A stretch of 64,000 nt of DNA. Origin: Anaerovibrio sp. RM50. Its GTDB lineage: Bacteria; Bacillota; Negativicutes; Selenomonadales; Selenomonadaceae. Both the position numbers and the translations under genes were made by a program. The notes beneath the pieces are model-generated. The model saw nothing but the letters and a program-made list of their open reading frames with translations, did no database searches and was not told where the DNA came from. Where the stretch lies: contig NZ_JHWV01000006.1 of assembly GCF_000622005.1 (NCBI RefSeq), forward strand, positions 186,001-250,000, in the 5' to 3' direction. Shown one piece after another: positions 45,005-53,627 of this stretch. Position 1 is the stretch's first letter. Every line of letters starts with the position of its first letter.

Positions 45005-45295
45005 TTAGTCTTCCAATACCTTTGGAACCTTGAAATAGCCATCTTCCTTCAGTGGTGCATTGGACAGAGCCAAATCACGATCAAGGGATTCCTTCACCAC
45101 GTCCTCACGGAACACATTGCTGATAGGCAATACGTGGGCCAATGGCTTAATATCGTCGGTATTAACGGCGCTCAGATTGTCAAAATACTCCAGCACATCA
45201 TTGAGCTGCTGGGTGTACTGAGCCTCCTTGTCAGCAGGAATATCCAGACGGGACAATACTGCTACATTTTCCATATCTTTCTTGGTAACCTTCAT
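45005..45295 (-). CDS. gatC: Aspartyl/glutamyl-tRNA amidotransferase subunit C
   Basis: 96 aa from ATG at 45295 (MKVTKKDMENVAVLSRLD), which fits the family length; an upstream ATG five codons earlier has no ribosome site. Small belt protein stabilising GatAB. Motifs VAVLSRLDIPADKE, LNDVLEYFDNL and LREDVV-like FREDVVKES are typical. Heads the operon. Confidence 0.95.
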   Translation of the reverse strand: MKVTKKDMENVAVLSRLDIPADKEAQYTQQLNDVLEYFDNLSAVNTDDIKPLAHVLPISNVFREDVVKESLDRDLALSNAPLKEDGYFKVPKVLED

Positions 45296-45387
45296 TTTAT
45301 CACCATCCAAATCATATATTTGATATAGATTTCATATAAACACACAGAGGTAATTATATCATAATATCGGGCTAATTTAAACTGCCC

Positions 45388-45482
45388 AAATAAAATAAGG
45401 GCCCATCTCATGACAGGCCCTATAAAATTTATACGAGAATGACCTCACCCGCCCTTCGGGCACCCTCCCCAAAGGGGAGGGC
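45388..45482. repeat. Hairpin cluster of repeat-like modules
   Basis: AGGGCC-N12-GGCCCT (45398-45421) with the loop CATCTCATGACA, followed by GCCCTTCGGGC (45451-45461) and CCCTCCCC-AAA-GGGGAGGG (45463-45481). The first hairpin has a T-rich minus side (TTATTTTATTT) and may act as terminator. Its CATGACAGGCCC end is shared with the palindromic element next to it. Confidence 0.55.
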
Positions 45483-45516
45483 TAAAATTATACGGGTAAA
45501 ACTTTTAATAATGTGT

Positions 45517-45566
45517 CGGGTGGCATGGGATAAGGACATTTCCCCCTATCCCATGACAGGCCCCGT
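45517..45566. repeat. Dispersed palindromic element, copy B
   Basis: GGGTGGCATGGGATAAGG (45518-45535) and CCTATCCCATGACAGGCCCC (45545-45564) form an imperfect stem with a 9-bp loop. The arms are the same as in copy A near 30849-30934. It starts directly beyond the stop of the DUF4392 gene and may end the D-glutamate operon transcript. Confidence 0.6.
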
Positions 45567-45568
45567 AT

Positions 45569-46468
45569 TTAAATATGGAATACCGCAGACATTTCTTCCT
45601 TTAGTGCAGTCTGTACCTTCTTTAAAATATCAAGATGCACACTCATAGGCAGTCTGTCCACCGTAGGTCCATTTTGACGGGTACAGCCGTCCACGCTGCC
45701 GGCGGCCACAATGGCCTTAATGAGCTTTTTCTCCAATTCCTTGTCCGAAAGAAGATTTTTCCCATGCTTGAGGCTGAGAAGGGCGCATATTCCCCAGCCC
45801 CACCAGTTGGAAACCCCTGCCACCAACGGAATCTGGGCGCACTCCGAGGCACAGATTTCCATGCCATGGGGCACCTTGGCCTCAATAACATCCCGCAGGG
45901 CTCCCATGCCGATTTCATTGCCCCCGTCCCCAACGGAGATGGTAATCACCCCACGCTTTTTTGCCTCGTCAATAATGCAGGAGCAATCCGTCAGCATATC
46001 GTCTATTATCTTGCCTCCCATATTATGATAGTGTCCGTCCCTGGCCTTCCCCGGCCGCTCAAGGGTTATAAGATGGGTGGGCTTGAATTTGTTCAGCATG
46101 CGGATAATAAAGGCCTCCGTGTCCTCGTAGGGAATAAGGGTGGGAGGTGTCTTGCAGCCAATGGTTTTAAGTGCCGCCTCAAAGGGCCTGTACCCCTGGC
46201 TGTCCGTCATTGGCATAACAGGAATCCCCAGCTTTTCAAAGGCCACCGCTATATTGGCTGTGCCCAGGGGGCCATCCGTTTCCCCTATCCATTTATTTTC
46301 CCCCAGACGGGTGGGAAAGCCAGTCAAAAGCATAACCCTTTCCACACTGTCCAGTGCCTTGTCCAATTCCTTTACGGGATTTGGGGGCATGGTGGGAATT
46401 AAGCCACGATCCCCCGGGTCTTCCTTCATTATGCTGTCCAGCTTCTCATAAAAAGTCATGACGCTCAC
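45569..46468 (-). CDS. D-glutamate cyclase C-terminal-type protein (DUF4392)
   Basis: 299 aa. DUF4392/GLUCM_C family: RVMLLTGFPTR, ETDGPLGTANIAVAFEKLG, THLITLERPGKARDGHYHNM, and ISVGDGGNEIGMGAL. In vertebrates this domain is part of mitochondrial D-glutamate cyclase, which makes 5-oxo-D-proline from D-glutamate. Here it is last in an operon directly after the DUF1445 gene, the other half of that enzyme. Function as half of a cyclase is inference from family and context. Confidence 0.85.
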   Translation of the reverse strand: MSVMTFYEKLDSIMKEDPGDRGLIPTMPPNPVKELDKALDSVERVMLLTGFPTRLGENKWIGETDGPLGTANIAVAFEKLGIPVMPMTDSQGYRPFEAALKTIGCKTPPTLIPYEDTEAFIIRMLNKFKPTHLITLERPGKARDGHYHNMGGKIIDDMLTDCSCIIDEAKKRGVITISVGDGGNEIGMGALRDVIEAKVPHGMEICASECAQIPLVAGVSNWWGWGICALLSLKHGKNLLSDKELEKKLIKAIVAAGSVDGCTRQNGPTVDRLPMSVHLDILKKVQTALKEEMSAVFHI

Positions 46469-46511
46469 TCCTTATAACGCCGCATGTTGAATAACTTGCA
46501 TTAAAACAATT

Positions 46512-47327
46512 CTATTTTCCCTTCTTGCTCTCCAAAAAATCGTTTATTTCGCTGTTAAGCTTGTTGGTAATAAACATACACCCAGGGGCGTGGGTTATAA
46601 CCAGAGGCAGCTTGGCGTGCTCAATTACCGCCTGAGGTGTTACGCCGCAGGCCCAGAATACAGGAATTTCCCTTGGCTTGAAGGTAACGGGATCACCGTA
46701 ATCCGGCTTGAAAAGGTCCTTTATGCCCAGCTTTTCAGGATGCCCAATATTCACAGGAGCACCGTGAACATTCGGAAATCTTGCGGTGATGGCATCGGCT
46801 ATCATGGCATTCTGGGGATCCATTGGCCGCATGCTTACCACCAGCTCCCCGGAAAAAATCCCGGCGGGCTCACACATGGTGGTGGTCTTGAACATTGGCA
46901 CGTTGCAGCCCATGGAAATGTGACGGATATCGATATGGGCCTCCATCAACGCCTCCTCAAAGGAAAAGCTGCAGCCGATAAGGAACACCACGAAATCATC
47001 CTGCCAATATGGGGTGGCATCAGTTACTTCCTTGGTGAGAACACCATTTTCAAAAATGCGGTATTGGGGAATATCCGTTAAAATATTGGCTCCCTCGCCC
47101 ATATCCTTTACGAATTTGCTGCCGTGAATTACCTCCAATAATGGACATGGCTTTGGATTCTTTCTGGCAAATTCCTCAAAATCCCCGGCGTATTTTTCCG
47201 GCAATATTACAAGATTGGCCTGGGCGTAGCCATTGGCCATGCCGGAGGTCTGGCCCGTTATTTCCCCGTTTCTAATTTTTATCCATAAGTCCTCAGGACG
47301 CATATCTCCATATTCTGACACCTTCAA
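46512..47327 (-). CDS. DUF1445 D-glutamate cyclase family protein (putative hydro-lyase)
   Basis: 271 aa. Starts with the family pattern TGQTSGMANGYAQANLVILPEKYAGDFEEF (in part), then CPLLEVIHGSKF, DIPQYRIFENG, FLIGCSFSFEEALMEA, and the C-terminal ACGVTPQAVIEHAKLPLVITHAPG. Widely annotated as putative hydro-lyase. It is 67 bp downstream of pxpC and 43 bp upstream of the DUF4392 gene. Together they match the two parts of D-glutamate cyclase. Confidence 0.88.
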   Translation of the reverse strand: MKVSEYGDMRPEDLWIKIRNGEITGQTSGMANGYAQANLVILPEKYAGDFEEFARKNPKPCPLLEVIHGSKFVKDMGEGANILTDIPQYRIFENGVLTKEVTDATPYWQDDFVVFLIGCSFSFEEALMEAHIDIRHISMGCNVPMFKTTTMCEPAGIFSGELVVSMRPMDPQNAMIADAITARFPNVHGAPVNIGHPEKLGIKDLFKPDYGDPVTFKPREIPVFWACGVTPQAVIEHAKLPLVITHAPGCMFITNKLNSEINDFLESKKGK

Positions 47328-47394
47328 CGCCTCCTTTTCTTTTTCGATAAATTACTTTCACTTATCCTTTGCTTACCTTTTTCCAGCTTCTATT

Positions 47395-48531
47395 TCACTT
47401 TATTTCTTCCACGGACACATGGAAAAGCTGTCCGCCAATTTTCAAATTATAATTTCTAACTCCCGGCCGCCTGTCAGGCCATTCCATTTCTTTCGCATCT
47501 TCGGCTTTTACTGCTTCTTCCTCTTCTGTCGCATCTTCTGCTTCCTTATCCATAAGGGCAATCTGCTCCTTCATGGCCAGACGGAATTTCACGTAAATAT
47601 CCTGGGCTTCCTCCACGGAAATCACCTTGAAGGATATTTTGCTGCCTGGAGAACACTGGGCCAAAAGGGGCAAATCCGCGGAAATAACAGTGGCTACCTT
47701 TGGATATCCCCCGGTGGTCTGATGGTCCGCCATCATTATAATGGGCTGGCCGTTGGGGGGCACCTGAATGGAGCCAAATACTATGCCGTCGGTTATCATG
47801 TCCCTTTGGGTGGCCCGCTGAATAACCTCCCCCTCAAGGCGGTAGCCCATGCGGTCGGAGTCATTGGATATGGTATAAACAGCTCCATTAAGGGCCCTTA
47901 TGGCCTCCGGGGTAAAATAATCATCCTGGGGACCCAGCACTATGCGTATTTCATGAATATCCCCCTTGTGATTTTCCCCCCACAGGTGATGGTGGGTCAT
48001 ATATTCATGGTCCGTATGGCGTACATGGGACTTTCCCGCAATAATGGCCTTGGCCAAATCTGTGGGCTTTCCAGTATTGAGCACTTCACCATTATAGAGC
48101 TTGGTGCCCTCTGCGCCTCCAATGCCCAGCTTTAAATTGGTGGAATGGCTGCCCATTACAAGGGGCACATCTATACCCCCGTCAACGGCTATATATGCCC
48201 GTGTCCCTTCCTCCATGGAGGACACCTTCAAGTGCTGGCCCTTATGAAGTATCAGGGATTCGTAGGCATGGGCGGGCTTATTGTCCACCAAAACCTTTGG
48301 CTCCCCGCCAGCTACGGCCACCAGCACATCCTCATCAGCCTCCAGCTCAGGACCCATATATGTACATTCCAGAAGTGGGGCGTCACCTTCATTGCCCACC
48401 AGTGCATTGGCGATACTGGCAGAATATCTGTCCATATCCCCGGACACCTGCATGCCGCTGGCCTGATAGCCCATTCGCCCCTTATCCTGTATTGTGGTCA
48501 TAAGGCCACTGTTAATAACCTTAATGCTCAT
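47395..48531 (-). CDS. pxpC: 5-oxoprolinase subunit C (PxpC, KipA-like)
   Basis: 378 aa from ATG at 48531 (MSIKVINSGLMTTIQDKGR), overlapping pxpB by 11 bp; a ten-residue extension is rejected. Biotin-dependent carboxyltransferase-like fold. Motifs TTIQDKGRMGYQASGMQVSGDMD (in part), GGYPKVATVISADLPLLAQ and the STNLKLGIGG segment. With PxpA and PxpB it hydrolyses 5-oxoproline to glutamate using ATP. The C-terminal 60 residues include an acidic EEEEAVKAEDAKE tail. Confidence 0.94.
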   Translation of the reverse strand: MSIKVINSGLMTTIQDKGRMGYQASGMQVSGDMDRYSASIANALVGNEGDAPLLECTYMGPELEADEDVLVAVAGGEPKVLVDNKPAHAYESLILHKGQHLKVSSMEEGTRAYIAVDGGIDVPLVMGSHSTNLKLGIGGAEGTKLYNGEVLNTGKPTDLAKAIIAGKSHVRHTDHEYMTHHHLWGENHKGDIHEIRIVLGPQDDYFTPEAIRALNGAVYTISNDSDRMGYRLEGEVIQRATQRDMITDGIVFGSIQVPPNGQPIIMMADHQTTGGYPKVATVISADLPLLAQCSPGSKISFKVISVEEAQDIYVKFRLAMKEQIALMDKEAEDATEEEEAVKAEDAKEMEWPDRRPGVRNYNLKIGGQLFHVSVEEIK

Positions 48532-49231
48532 TTTCCATCGCCCTAAATTCTTCTTTGGCAATTGCCATGAATTCTTCCTTGCTAATCGGCTTAAATTTAA
48601 TGTACTGGCCCGCCTTTAACAGCACGGGGTCTTTGCAGTTCACGTCATATAGCTTTAATGGGGTGCGGCCAATAATCTGCCAGCCCCCGGGGGATTCCAC
48701 GGAATAAATTCCCGTCTGTTCCCCAGCTATGCCCACACTGCCCGCCTCAATTTTCAGGCGGGGACTCTCCTTGCGGGGGGTGGAAATGGCCTTGTTCATG
48801 CCCCCAAGATAGGGAAATCCTGCCACGAAGCCCAGCATATAAATGGGATATTCGGGCTCACAGTGGAGCCTTATAACCTCTTCCTCGCTGATATTATGGG
48901 CTCTGGCCACCTCCCCCAGATCAGGACCGTATTCACCCCCATAGGCCACGGGAATTTCCACCACCTGTTTTGGGGGCATTTCCACATAATCCAAGTTGGT
49001 AACCAATTCTTCCAGCTTCTCACATAATGGCCCATAGCGAAGCTCCATGGGGTCATATTGAATCAGCAAGGAGCAATAGGTGGGTACCATTTCCTCAATG
49101 CCCCTGATGTGTTCCCCCTCCAGCACGGTTTTCAGGGCCATAACCTTATGATTTATTTCCAGACTGATTTCCTGGCCGAACTCCACGGAGACGGCGCAGT
49201 CACCTGCAGTAAGAATTCTCACATTATCCAT
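48521..49231 (-). CDS. pxpB: 5-oxoprolinase subunit B (PxpB, KipI-like)
   Basis: 236 aa. Signature segments: GDCAVSVEFGQEIS, EMVPTYCSLLIQYDP, GYPIYMLGFVAGFPYLGG (here YPIYMLGFVAGFPYLG), TPRKESPRLKIEAGSVGIAG and the SPGGWQIIGRTP ending. Partner of PxpC. In B. subtilis the homolog KipI also inhibits KinA. Its start is the last of three tandem SD-ATG copies at the junction with pxpA. Confidence 0.94.
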   Translation of the reverse strand: MDNVRILTAGDCAVSVEFGQEISLEINHKVMALKTVLEGEHIRGIEEMVPTYCSLLIQYDPMELRYGPLCEKLEELVTNLDYVEMPPKQVVEIPVAYGGEYGPDLGEVARAHNISEEEVIRLHCEPEYPIYMLGFVAGFPYLGGMNKAISTPRKESPRLKIEAGSVGIAGEQTGIYSVESPGGWQIIGRTPLKLYDVNCKDPVLLKAGQYIKFKPISKEEFMAIAKEEFRAMENEH

Positions 49232-49287
49232 TATTTCAGGCTCCTAACCATTATTTCAGGCGCCTAACCATTATTTCAGGCTCCTAA
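49228..49287 (-). repeat. Three tandem 20-bp copies spanning the pxpA-pxpB junction
   Basis: TTAGGAGCCTGAAATAATGG occurs three times in a row on the minus strand (the middle copy has C for A: TTAGGCGCC). Each copy carries a ribosome-site-like AGGAG or AGGCG and a TAATG stop-start. The result is pxpA ending ..VRSLK, then two six-residue minicistrons MVRRLK (49271-49251) and MVRSLK (49251-49231), each sharing one base with the next, then pxpB. Confidence 0.85.
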
Positions 49288-50029
49288 CCTCTATTCCCGC
49301 AGTTTCCAGGGCCTTACGGATATTCTGCACCATCTCTATGGCCTTTTCGTTGTCCCCGTGAACGCAGATACTGTCTGCCTTTATGGCTATTTCCCTGCCA
49401 TTTATGGAGATAACCTTCCCCTCCTTGGCCATTTTAACTGCCCTTTCAACTGCAGTTTGCATATCGTGAATCACAGCCCCCGGGAGCTTTCTGTTTACAA
49501 GGGAGCCGTCATCATTGTAGGCCCTGTCTGCAAATACCTCGCTGGCCGTCCTAAGGCCGCATTTTTCAGCTGCTTCCAGCATTACTGACCCCGCCAGCCC
49601 CATAAATATGAGGTTTCTGTCCACAGAGGCAACGGCCTCGCATATTCCCTTTGCCAAGGTTTCATCCTTGGCAGCCATATTATAAAGGGCCCCGTGGGGC
49701 TTAACGTGCTGAAGCTCCATGCCCCGTCCTTTGGCAAAGGCCATAAGGGCCCCCAGCTGGTACTTTACATAAGCCCCAGCTTCCTCAGGGGTTACCGTCA
49801 TGGGGCGGCGGCCAAAGCCCATTAAATCGGGAAATCCGGGATGAGCTCCCACAGCCACACCATGCTTTTTGGCCAAGGCCACTGTCTTTTCCATTATCAA
49901 TGGGTCTCCGGCGTGCCAGCCACAGGCCACATTTATCGAGGTCACATGGGGAATAACCGCCTCATCCATGCCCAGAGTATAGGCCCCGAAGCTTTCCCCC
50001 AAATCACAGTTTAAATCCACACAGCTCAT
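49271..50029 (-). CDS. pxpA: 5-oxoprolinase subunit A (PxpA, LamB/YcsF family)
   Basis: 252 aa from ATG at 50029 ([15 protein letters not shown]), which has GGAGG 6 bases upstream and matches the family start. Motifs [39 protein letters not shown] and VKPHGALYN are typical. An open frame continues 47 codons upstream to 50170; it lacks a ribosome site and is not part of the family, so it is left out, but see findings. Confidence 0.94.
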   Translation of the reverse strand: MSCVDLNCDLGESFGAYTLGMDEAVIPHVTSINVACGWHAGDPLIMEKTVALAKKHGVAVGAHPGFPDLMGFGRRPMTVTPEEAGAYVKYQLGALMAFAKGRGMELQHVKPHGALYNMAAKDETLAKGICEAVASVDRNLIFMGLAGSVMLEAAEKCGLRTASEVFADRAYNDDGSLVNRKLPGAVIHDMQTAVERAVKMAKEGKVISINGREIAIKADSICVHGDNEKAIEMVQNIRKALETAGIEVRSLK

Positions 50030-50175
50030 ATTTTCCTCCATTTGTAAGGGTTTTTCCTCAAATACAACAACGGGACCCACATCTAAAAAGACGCAGGCCC
50101 CTGTTTTCTTAGTGTGCTGAGCCTCATCGCTCACGTATTCAAATCTGTTATCTATAAAATCCGGAATCATTTTAA

Positions 50176-51036
50176 TCAGCCGTTCAGCTTGGTACAGCCA
50201 GTATATTCGAAGTATTCCCTTATTAGCTCGTCCTTAATGCGGTTTCTGGTCTTAGGATCCTTGTTCCCCGCCGGCTTCCCGTCCACAGTATCCGCAAAGG
50301 TAAGGAAGTTTGAGGAGGAGGTTACAAAAATCTCGTCTGCATCCATAAGCTCCTCAAGGGTGTATTCCCGCTCGTAAACAGGAATCCCCAGGCGATAGCA
50401 GGCCTGTATCATGTGGGTCTTGGCAATGCCCCTCAAAATATACTGGTCATTTGGGTGGGAAATCACTGCCCCGTCCTTTAAAATGGACACATTGCTGTGG
50501 GCGCATTCAGTAACAATGCCCTTGCGATGGAGAATTGTCTCCGTAACCCCCTTGTGGTGTGCCTCCTGGGAATATAAAACAGCAGGCAGGAGATTCAGGG
50601 TCTTCACATTTCCGTATTCAAAGCGCAAATCCTCATGGGTCTGGACCTTTATAGGTTTTTCCATATCACCGATCTTGGAAGGGCGGATATAAACCCACAG
50701 CCTTCCCACCATATCCTCACTGTATACGTGGTCCCTGGCAGCCTCTCCTCTGGTTACCTGCCAATATACAAAATGAGTATGGCCCTCCACCTGCTTGGTG
50801 AGATGACGCAGGAGCCTGTTCAGCTCATCCTTTTCCATAGGAATCTTAATATCCATAATATTGGCACTGGTGTAAAATCTGTCCAGATGGTCCTCCAGCA
50901 AATATGGTACGTGATTTCCCGCAGGGGTAGCCTCGTATACGCCGTCACCAAAGAAATGGGAGCGGTCATTAAATGGAACCATAACCTCCTCAGGGGTGCC
51001 AACCTTGCCATCATAGTAAGCTAATTCTTTAAACAT
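50176..51036 (-). CDS. dat: D-amino-acid transaminase (class IV PLP enzyme)
   Basis: 286 aa. Fold-type IV aminotransferase: [49 protein letters not shown] (the PLP Lys lies in this NVKTLNLL segment) and [13 protein letters not shown]. These are closer to D-amino-acid transaminase than to branched-chain enzymes. It moves amino groups between D-alanine or other D-amino acids and 2-oxoglutarate, forming D-glutamate. First gene of the D-glutamate/5-oxoproline operon, with ribosome site TAGGAGTG. Confidence 0.9.
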   Translation of the reverse strand: MFKELAYYDGKVGTPEEVMVPFNDRSHFFGDGVYEATPAGNHVPYLLEDHLDRFYTSANIMDIKIPMEKDELNRLLRHLTKQVEGHTHFVYWQVTRGEAARDHVYSEDMVGRLWVYIRPSKIGDMEKPIKVQTHEDLRFEYGNVKTLNLLPAVLYSQEAHHKGVTETILHRKGIVTECAHSNVSILKDGAVISHPNDQYILRGIAKTHMIQACYRLGIPVYEREYTLEELMDADEIFVTSSSNFLTFADTVDGKPAGNKDPKTRNRIKDELIREYFEYTGCTKLNG

Positions 51037-51205
51037 ATAATCACTCCTATGGTTAAAAAATTAAAAAAAACATTTCCCTGGCTACATTTTATCACTAGAA
51101 TAAGGGAATTGCCAGACTTTTCAAAAAAATTCCAAACCAAAAATCGAACCAGGTTTGCCAAGCCAATTCTCAAAAAATCGGACTGCATTGGCCAGTCCAA
51201 TTAAA

Positions 51206-51238
51206 TAAAAAAACAGGCCCCCAAATAAGGGAACCTGT
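51206..51238 (-). terminator. pepD terminator
   Basis: ACAGG-c-CCC and GGG-aa-CCTGT arms (51213-51221 and 51228-51238) form a hairpin; T7 follows on the minus strand. It isolates pepD from the dat operon. Confidence 0.75.
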
Positions 51239-51297
51239 CCTACATATATCTTATGAAATTTCTTCGTATCTATTGAATATCCACGGGAAAGTGAGAC

Positions 51298-52752
51298 TTA
51301 TTTTGACAGCCTGCCAATGGTTTCCACTATGAGACGGATCTGTGGCGGAATGGTGGCCAGCTCCAGTCTTTCCTTTGGACTGTGGATATCGAAGGTATTA
51401 ACACCGATGGAAACCACATCCAGCTTTGGATTCTTCATAATATGATAACCGCACTCCAGCCCTGCATGAATGGTTTCCACCTTCATTGGCATGCCGTTCT
51501 GCTGCTGAAAAACCTCCAGCATAACCTTGGCCAGCTTGCTGCTGCTGTTTTCCTTCCAGGCCGGGGTCTGTTTGGAAATAACGGCACTGAAGCCCGCCAT
51601 CTGGGCCAGTATATCTGCCTGCAGTACGAACTCACCTATCTTGGCATCAATGGAAGAACGTGGCATACAGTAAGCACTGATTACCTCCCCATCCATCTTG
51701 ACCATACCAAGATTGGAGGAGGTCTCCACCAGCCCGGTCACCACCTGAGACATGGCATATACACCGCTATGAAGGGAAATGAAAAGGCGGACAATGCTGT
51801 CCCTGTCCTCTTCGCACATTACCCTTGCTGGCATCTGTACTTCACTGAGGACAAATTCAATATTCTTCTCCACATCACCGTATTTATCAAGACAGCTTTC
51901 CTTTTCGGCCTCAATTATCTCCTGAATAACATCAGCCTCAGCCACAGTGGAAATTACCACCTCTGCCTCGGCAGGAATGGAATTTCTGGCCTTGCCCCCA
52001 GTGAAGCTTGACAGCTCGTAGGAAATCCCCGCCTCATCAAGGGCGTTTAACACCATGGCCATAATGCGGATTGCATTGCCCCGGCCCCTGTTGATTTCCA
52101 TGCCGGAATGTCCACCCAAAAGGCCCTTAAGGTGTATTTTATAGGCCCTGTCTCCCTTTGGTGCCATAAATTCCAGCTGGCGGTTAAAGTCAATATTTAC
52201 ACTGCCGGCGGAGCCCACAGTGAGCTCATCGTAGTTTTCCGAATCGCAGTTAATAAGATATTTGGCATCCTCCAGATATTTGCTGTCAAGACTAACAGCC
52301 CCAGTCATGCCCTGCTCTTCGTCCACGGTTATTATGGCCCTAAGAGGTCCATGGCTTTTCATATTCTTCATAATATAAAGTGCCTCGGCTACGCCGATTC
52401 CGTCATCAGCCCCCAGACTGGTGCCATCAGCGGAAAGGAATTTTTCATCCCGCACCAGCTTAATCGGGTCCTTCAATGGGTCATAGTCCACTCCGGGCTC
52501 AGCCACACAAACCATGTCCATGTGGCCCTGAATTATAATCAGAGGGGCAGACTCAATGCCGGAGGTTGCGGGCAAATCAGCTATTACATTGTTTACCTCA
52601 TCCTGATAAACCTTGCAGCCAATATCAGTGAAGGCCTTTACCAGATAATCGCTGACAGCCTTTTCATGGCCGGATTTTCTTGGAATATCCGCCAAAGGGG
52701 AAAATTCTGCCAACACTCCATCAATTATTTCTTCATTTGAAAAATCCAACAT
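51298..52752 (-). CDS. pepD: Aminoacyl-histidine dipeptidase-type M20 peptidase (PepD)
   Basis: 484 aa from ATG at 52752 (MLDFSNEEII); a six-residue longer start is possible. M20 metal site: IIQGHMDMVC (His and Asp), SLGADDGIGVAEAL, TVDEEQGMTGA (catalytic Glu pair), and NCDSENYDELTVGSAG. The ending ECGYHIMKNPKLDVVSIGVNTFDIHSPKERL is diagnostic of cytosol nonspecific/Xaa-His dipeptidase. Hydrolyses dipeptides such as carnosine-like or Gly-X. Separate transcript from the dat operon. Confidence 0.94.
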   Translation of the reverse strand: MLDFSNEEIIDGVLAEFSPLADIPRKSGHEKAVSDYLVKAFTDIGCKVYQDEVNNVIADLPATSGIESAPLIIIQGHMDMVCVAEPGVDYDPLKDPIKLVRDEKFLSADGTSLGADDGIGVAEALYIMKNMKSHGPLRAIITVDEEQGMTGAVSLDSKYLEDAKYLINCDSENYDELTVGSAGSVNIDFNRQLEFMAPKGDRAYKIHLKGLLGGHSGMEINRGRGNAIRIMAMVLNALDEAGISYELSSFTGGKARNSIPAEAEVVISTVAEADVIQEIIEAEKESCLDKYGDVEKNIEFVLSEVQMPARVMCEEDRDSIVRLFISLHSGVYAMSQVVTGLVETSSNLGMVKMDGEVISAYCMPRSSIDAKIGEFVLQADILAQMAGFSAVISKQTPAWKENSSSKLAKVMLEVFQQQNGMPMKVETIHAGLECGYHIMKNPKLDVVSIGVNTFDIHSPKERLELATIPPQIRLIVETIGRLSK

Positions 52753-52867
52753 CGAGTCACGCCCCCTCATGGAACTTTTTTAACTTTTGCCAAATTTATA
52801 ATGACTTTTTCTCATTTTATCAGTTTTTTGCTGATTTGGCATTTTCCTATTTTCCTACTATGTTAGT

Positions 52868-53608
52868 CTATTTCATTCTATCCTTCAGCATATCCGCCGC
52901 CGCCAACAGAGCCATAATCATGGCAGTTGGTCTTGGGGGACAGCCAGGCACATAGATATCCACCGGCACCAACTTGTCAGCGGCCCCCACCACAGCGTAT
53001 GTATCGCCATAGGTCTCGCCGCCGGCAGCACAGGCGCCACAGGCCATTACCAGCTTTGGCTCCGGGAGAGCCTCATAGGACATCTTAAGAGCCTGCTCCA
53101 AATTACGGGTTACCACGCCAGTAACCATAAGCATATCTGCATGTCTTGGGGAGGCCACGAAGTGAACACCATAGCGGTGGAGATCATAAACGGGATTGCT
53201 CATGGCACCCATTTCAAAATCACAGGCGTTGCAGGAGCCCGCATCAAGATGACGCACGTGGAGAGAGCGTCCCAGCTTCTCCTTAAGAACCTCCTGCAAA
53301 ACCTCCTGACCGCTTTCAATGAGCACTGGCAGAGCGTCCTCATGCTTATGGCGAAGTCTTGCTTCATCAATGGCCTTATTAGCACAGGCCTCCACACAAC
53401 GGCCGCAGAAAATACATTTTTTATAATCAACGGTGTATTTATCACCAGATACATTAAAGGCCTTTACGGGGCAAACAGCGGCACATTCCTTCAGCACGTC
53501 ACTATTTGCACTGCCCTCAATGGGGCCCCTGTATCTGTCACTTGCAGACAGAGAGATATTCTCAGTGGCAAGCCTGTCTTTAAAAATTCGTTCCAAAACC
53601 TTAAACAT
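52868..53608 (-). CDS. Group 4 hydrogenase fused ferredoxin and small subunit (HyfH-HyfI-like)
   Basis: 246 aa. Residues about 30-85 form a ferredoxin module; 115-246 form the NuoB/HycG-like small subunit with GSCNACD (C126, C129), GACA (C193) and PGCPPRP (C223), the four Cys of the proximal 4Fe-4S cluster. In the ferredoxin part the second motif is complete (C65, C68, C71, C75), but the first has only C42 and C46-Pro, lacking two of four Cys, so one cluster rather than two is expected. Separate HyfH and HyfI genes are the rule in E. coli. Last gene of the operon. Confidence 0.9.
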   Translation of the reverse strand: MFKVLERIFKDRLATENISLSASDRYRGPIEGSANSDVLKECAAVCPVKAFNVSGDKYTVDYKKCIFCGRCVEACANKAIDEARLRHKHEDALPVLIESGQEVLQEVLKEKLGRSLHVRHLDAGSCNACDFEMGAMSNPVYDLHRYGVHFVASPRHADMLMVTGVVTRNLEQALKMSYEALPEPKLVMACGACAAGGETYGDTYAVVGAADKLVPVDIYVPGCPPRPTAMIMALLAAADMLKDRMK

Positions 53609-53627
53609 AGCTTTTACTCATCTCTCC

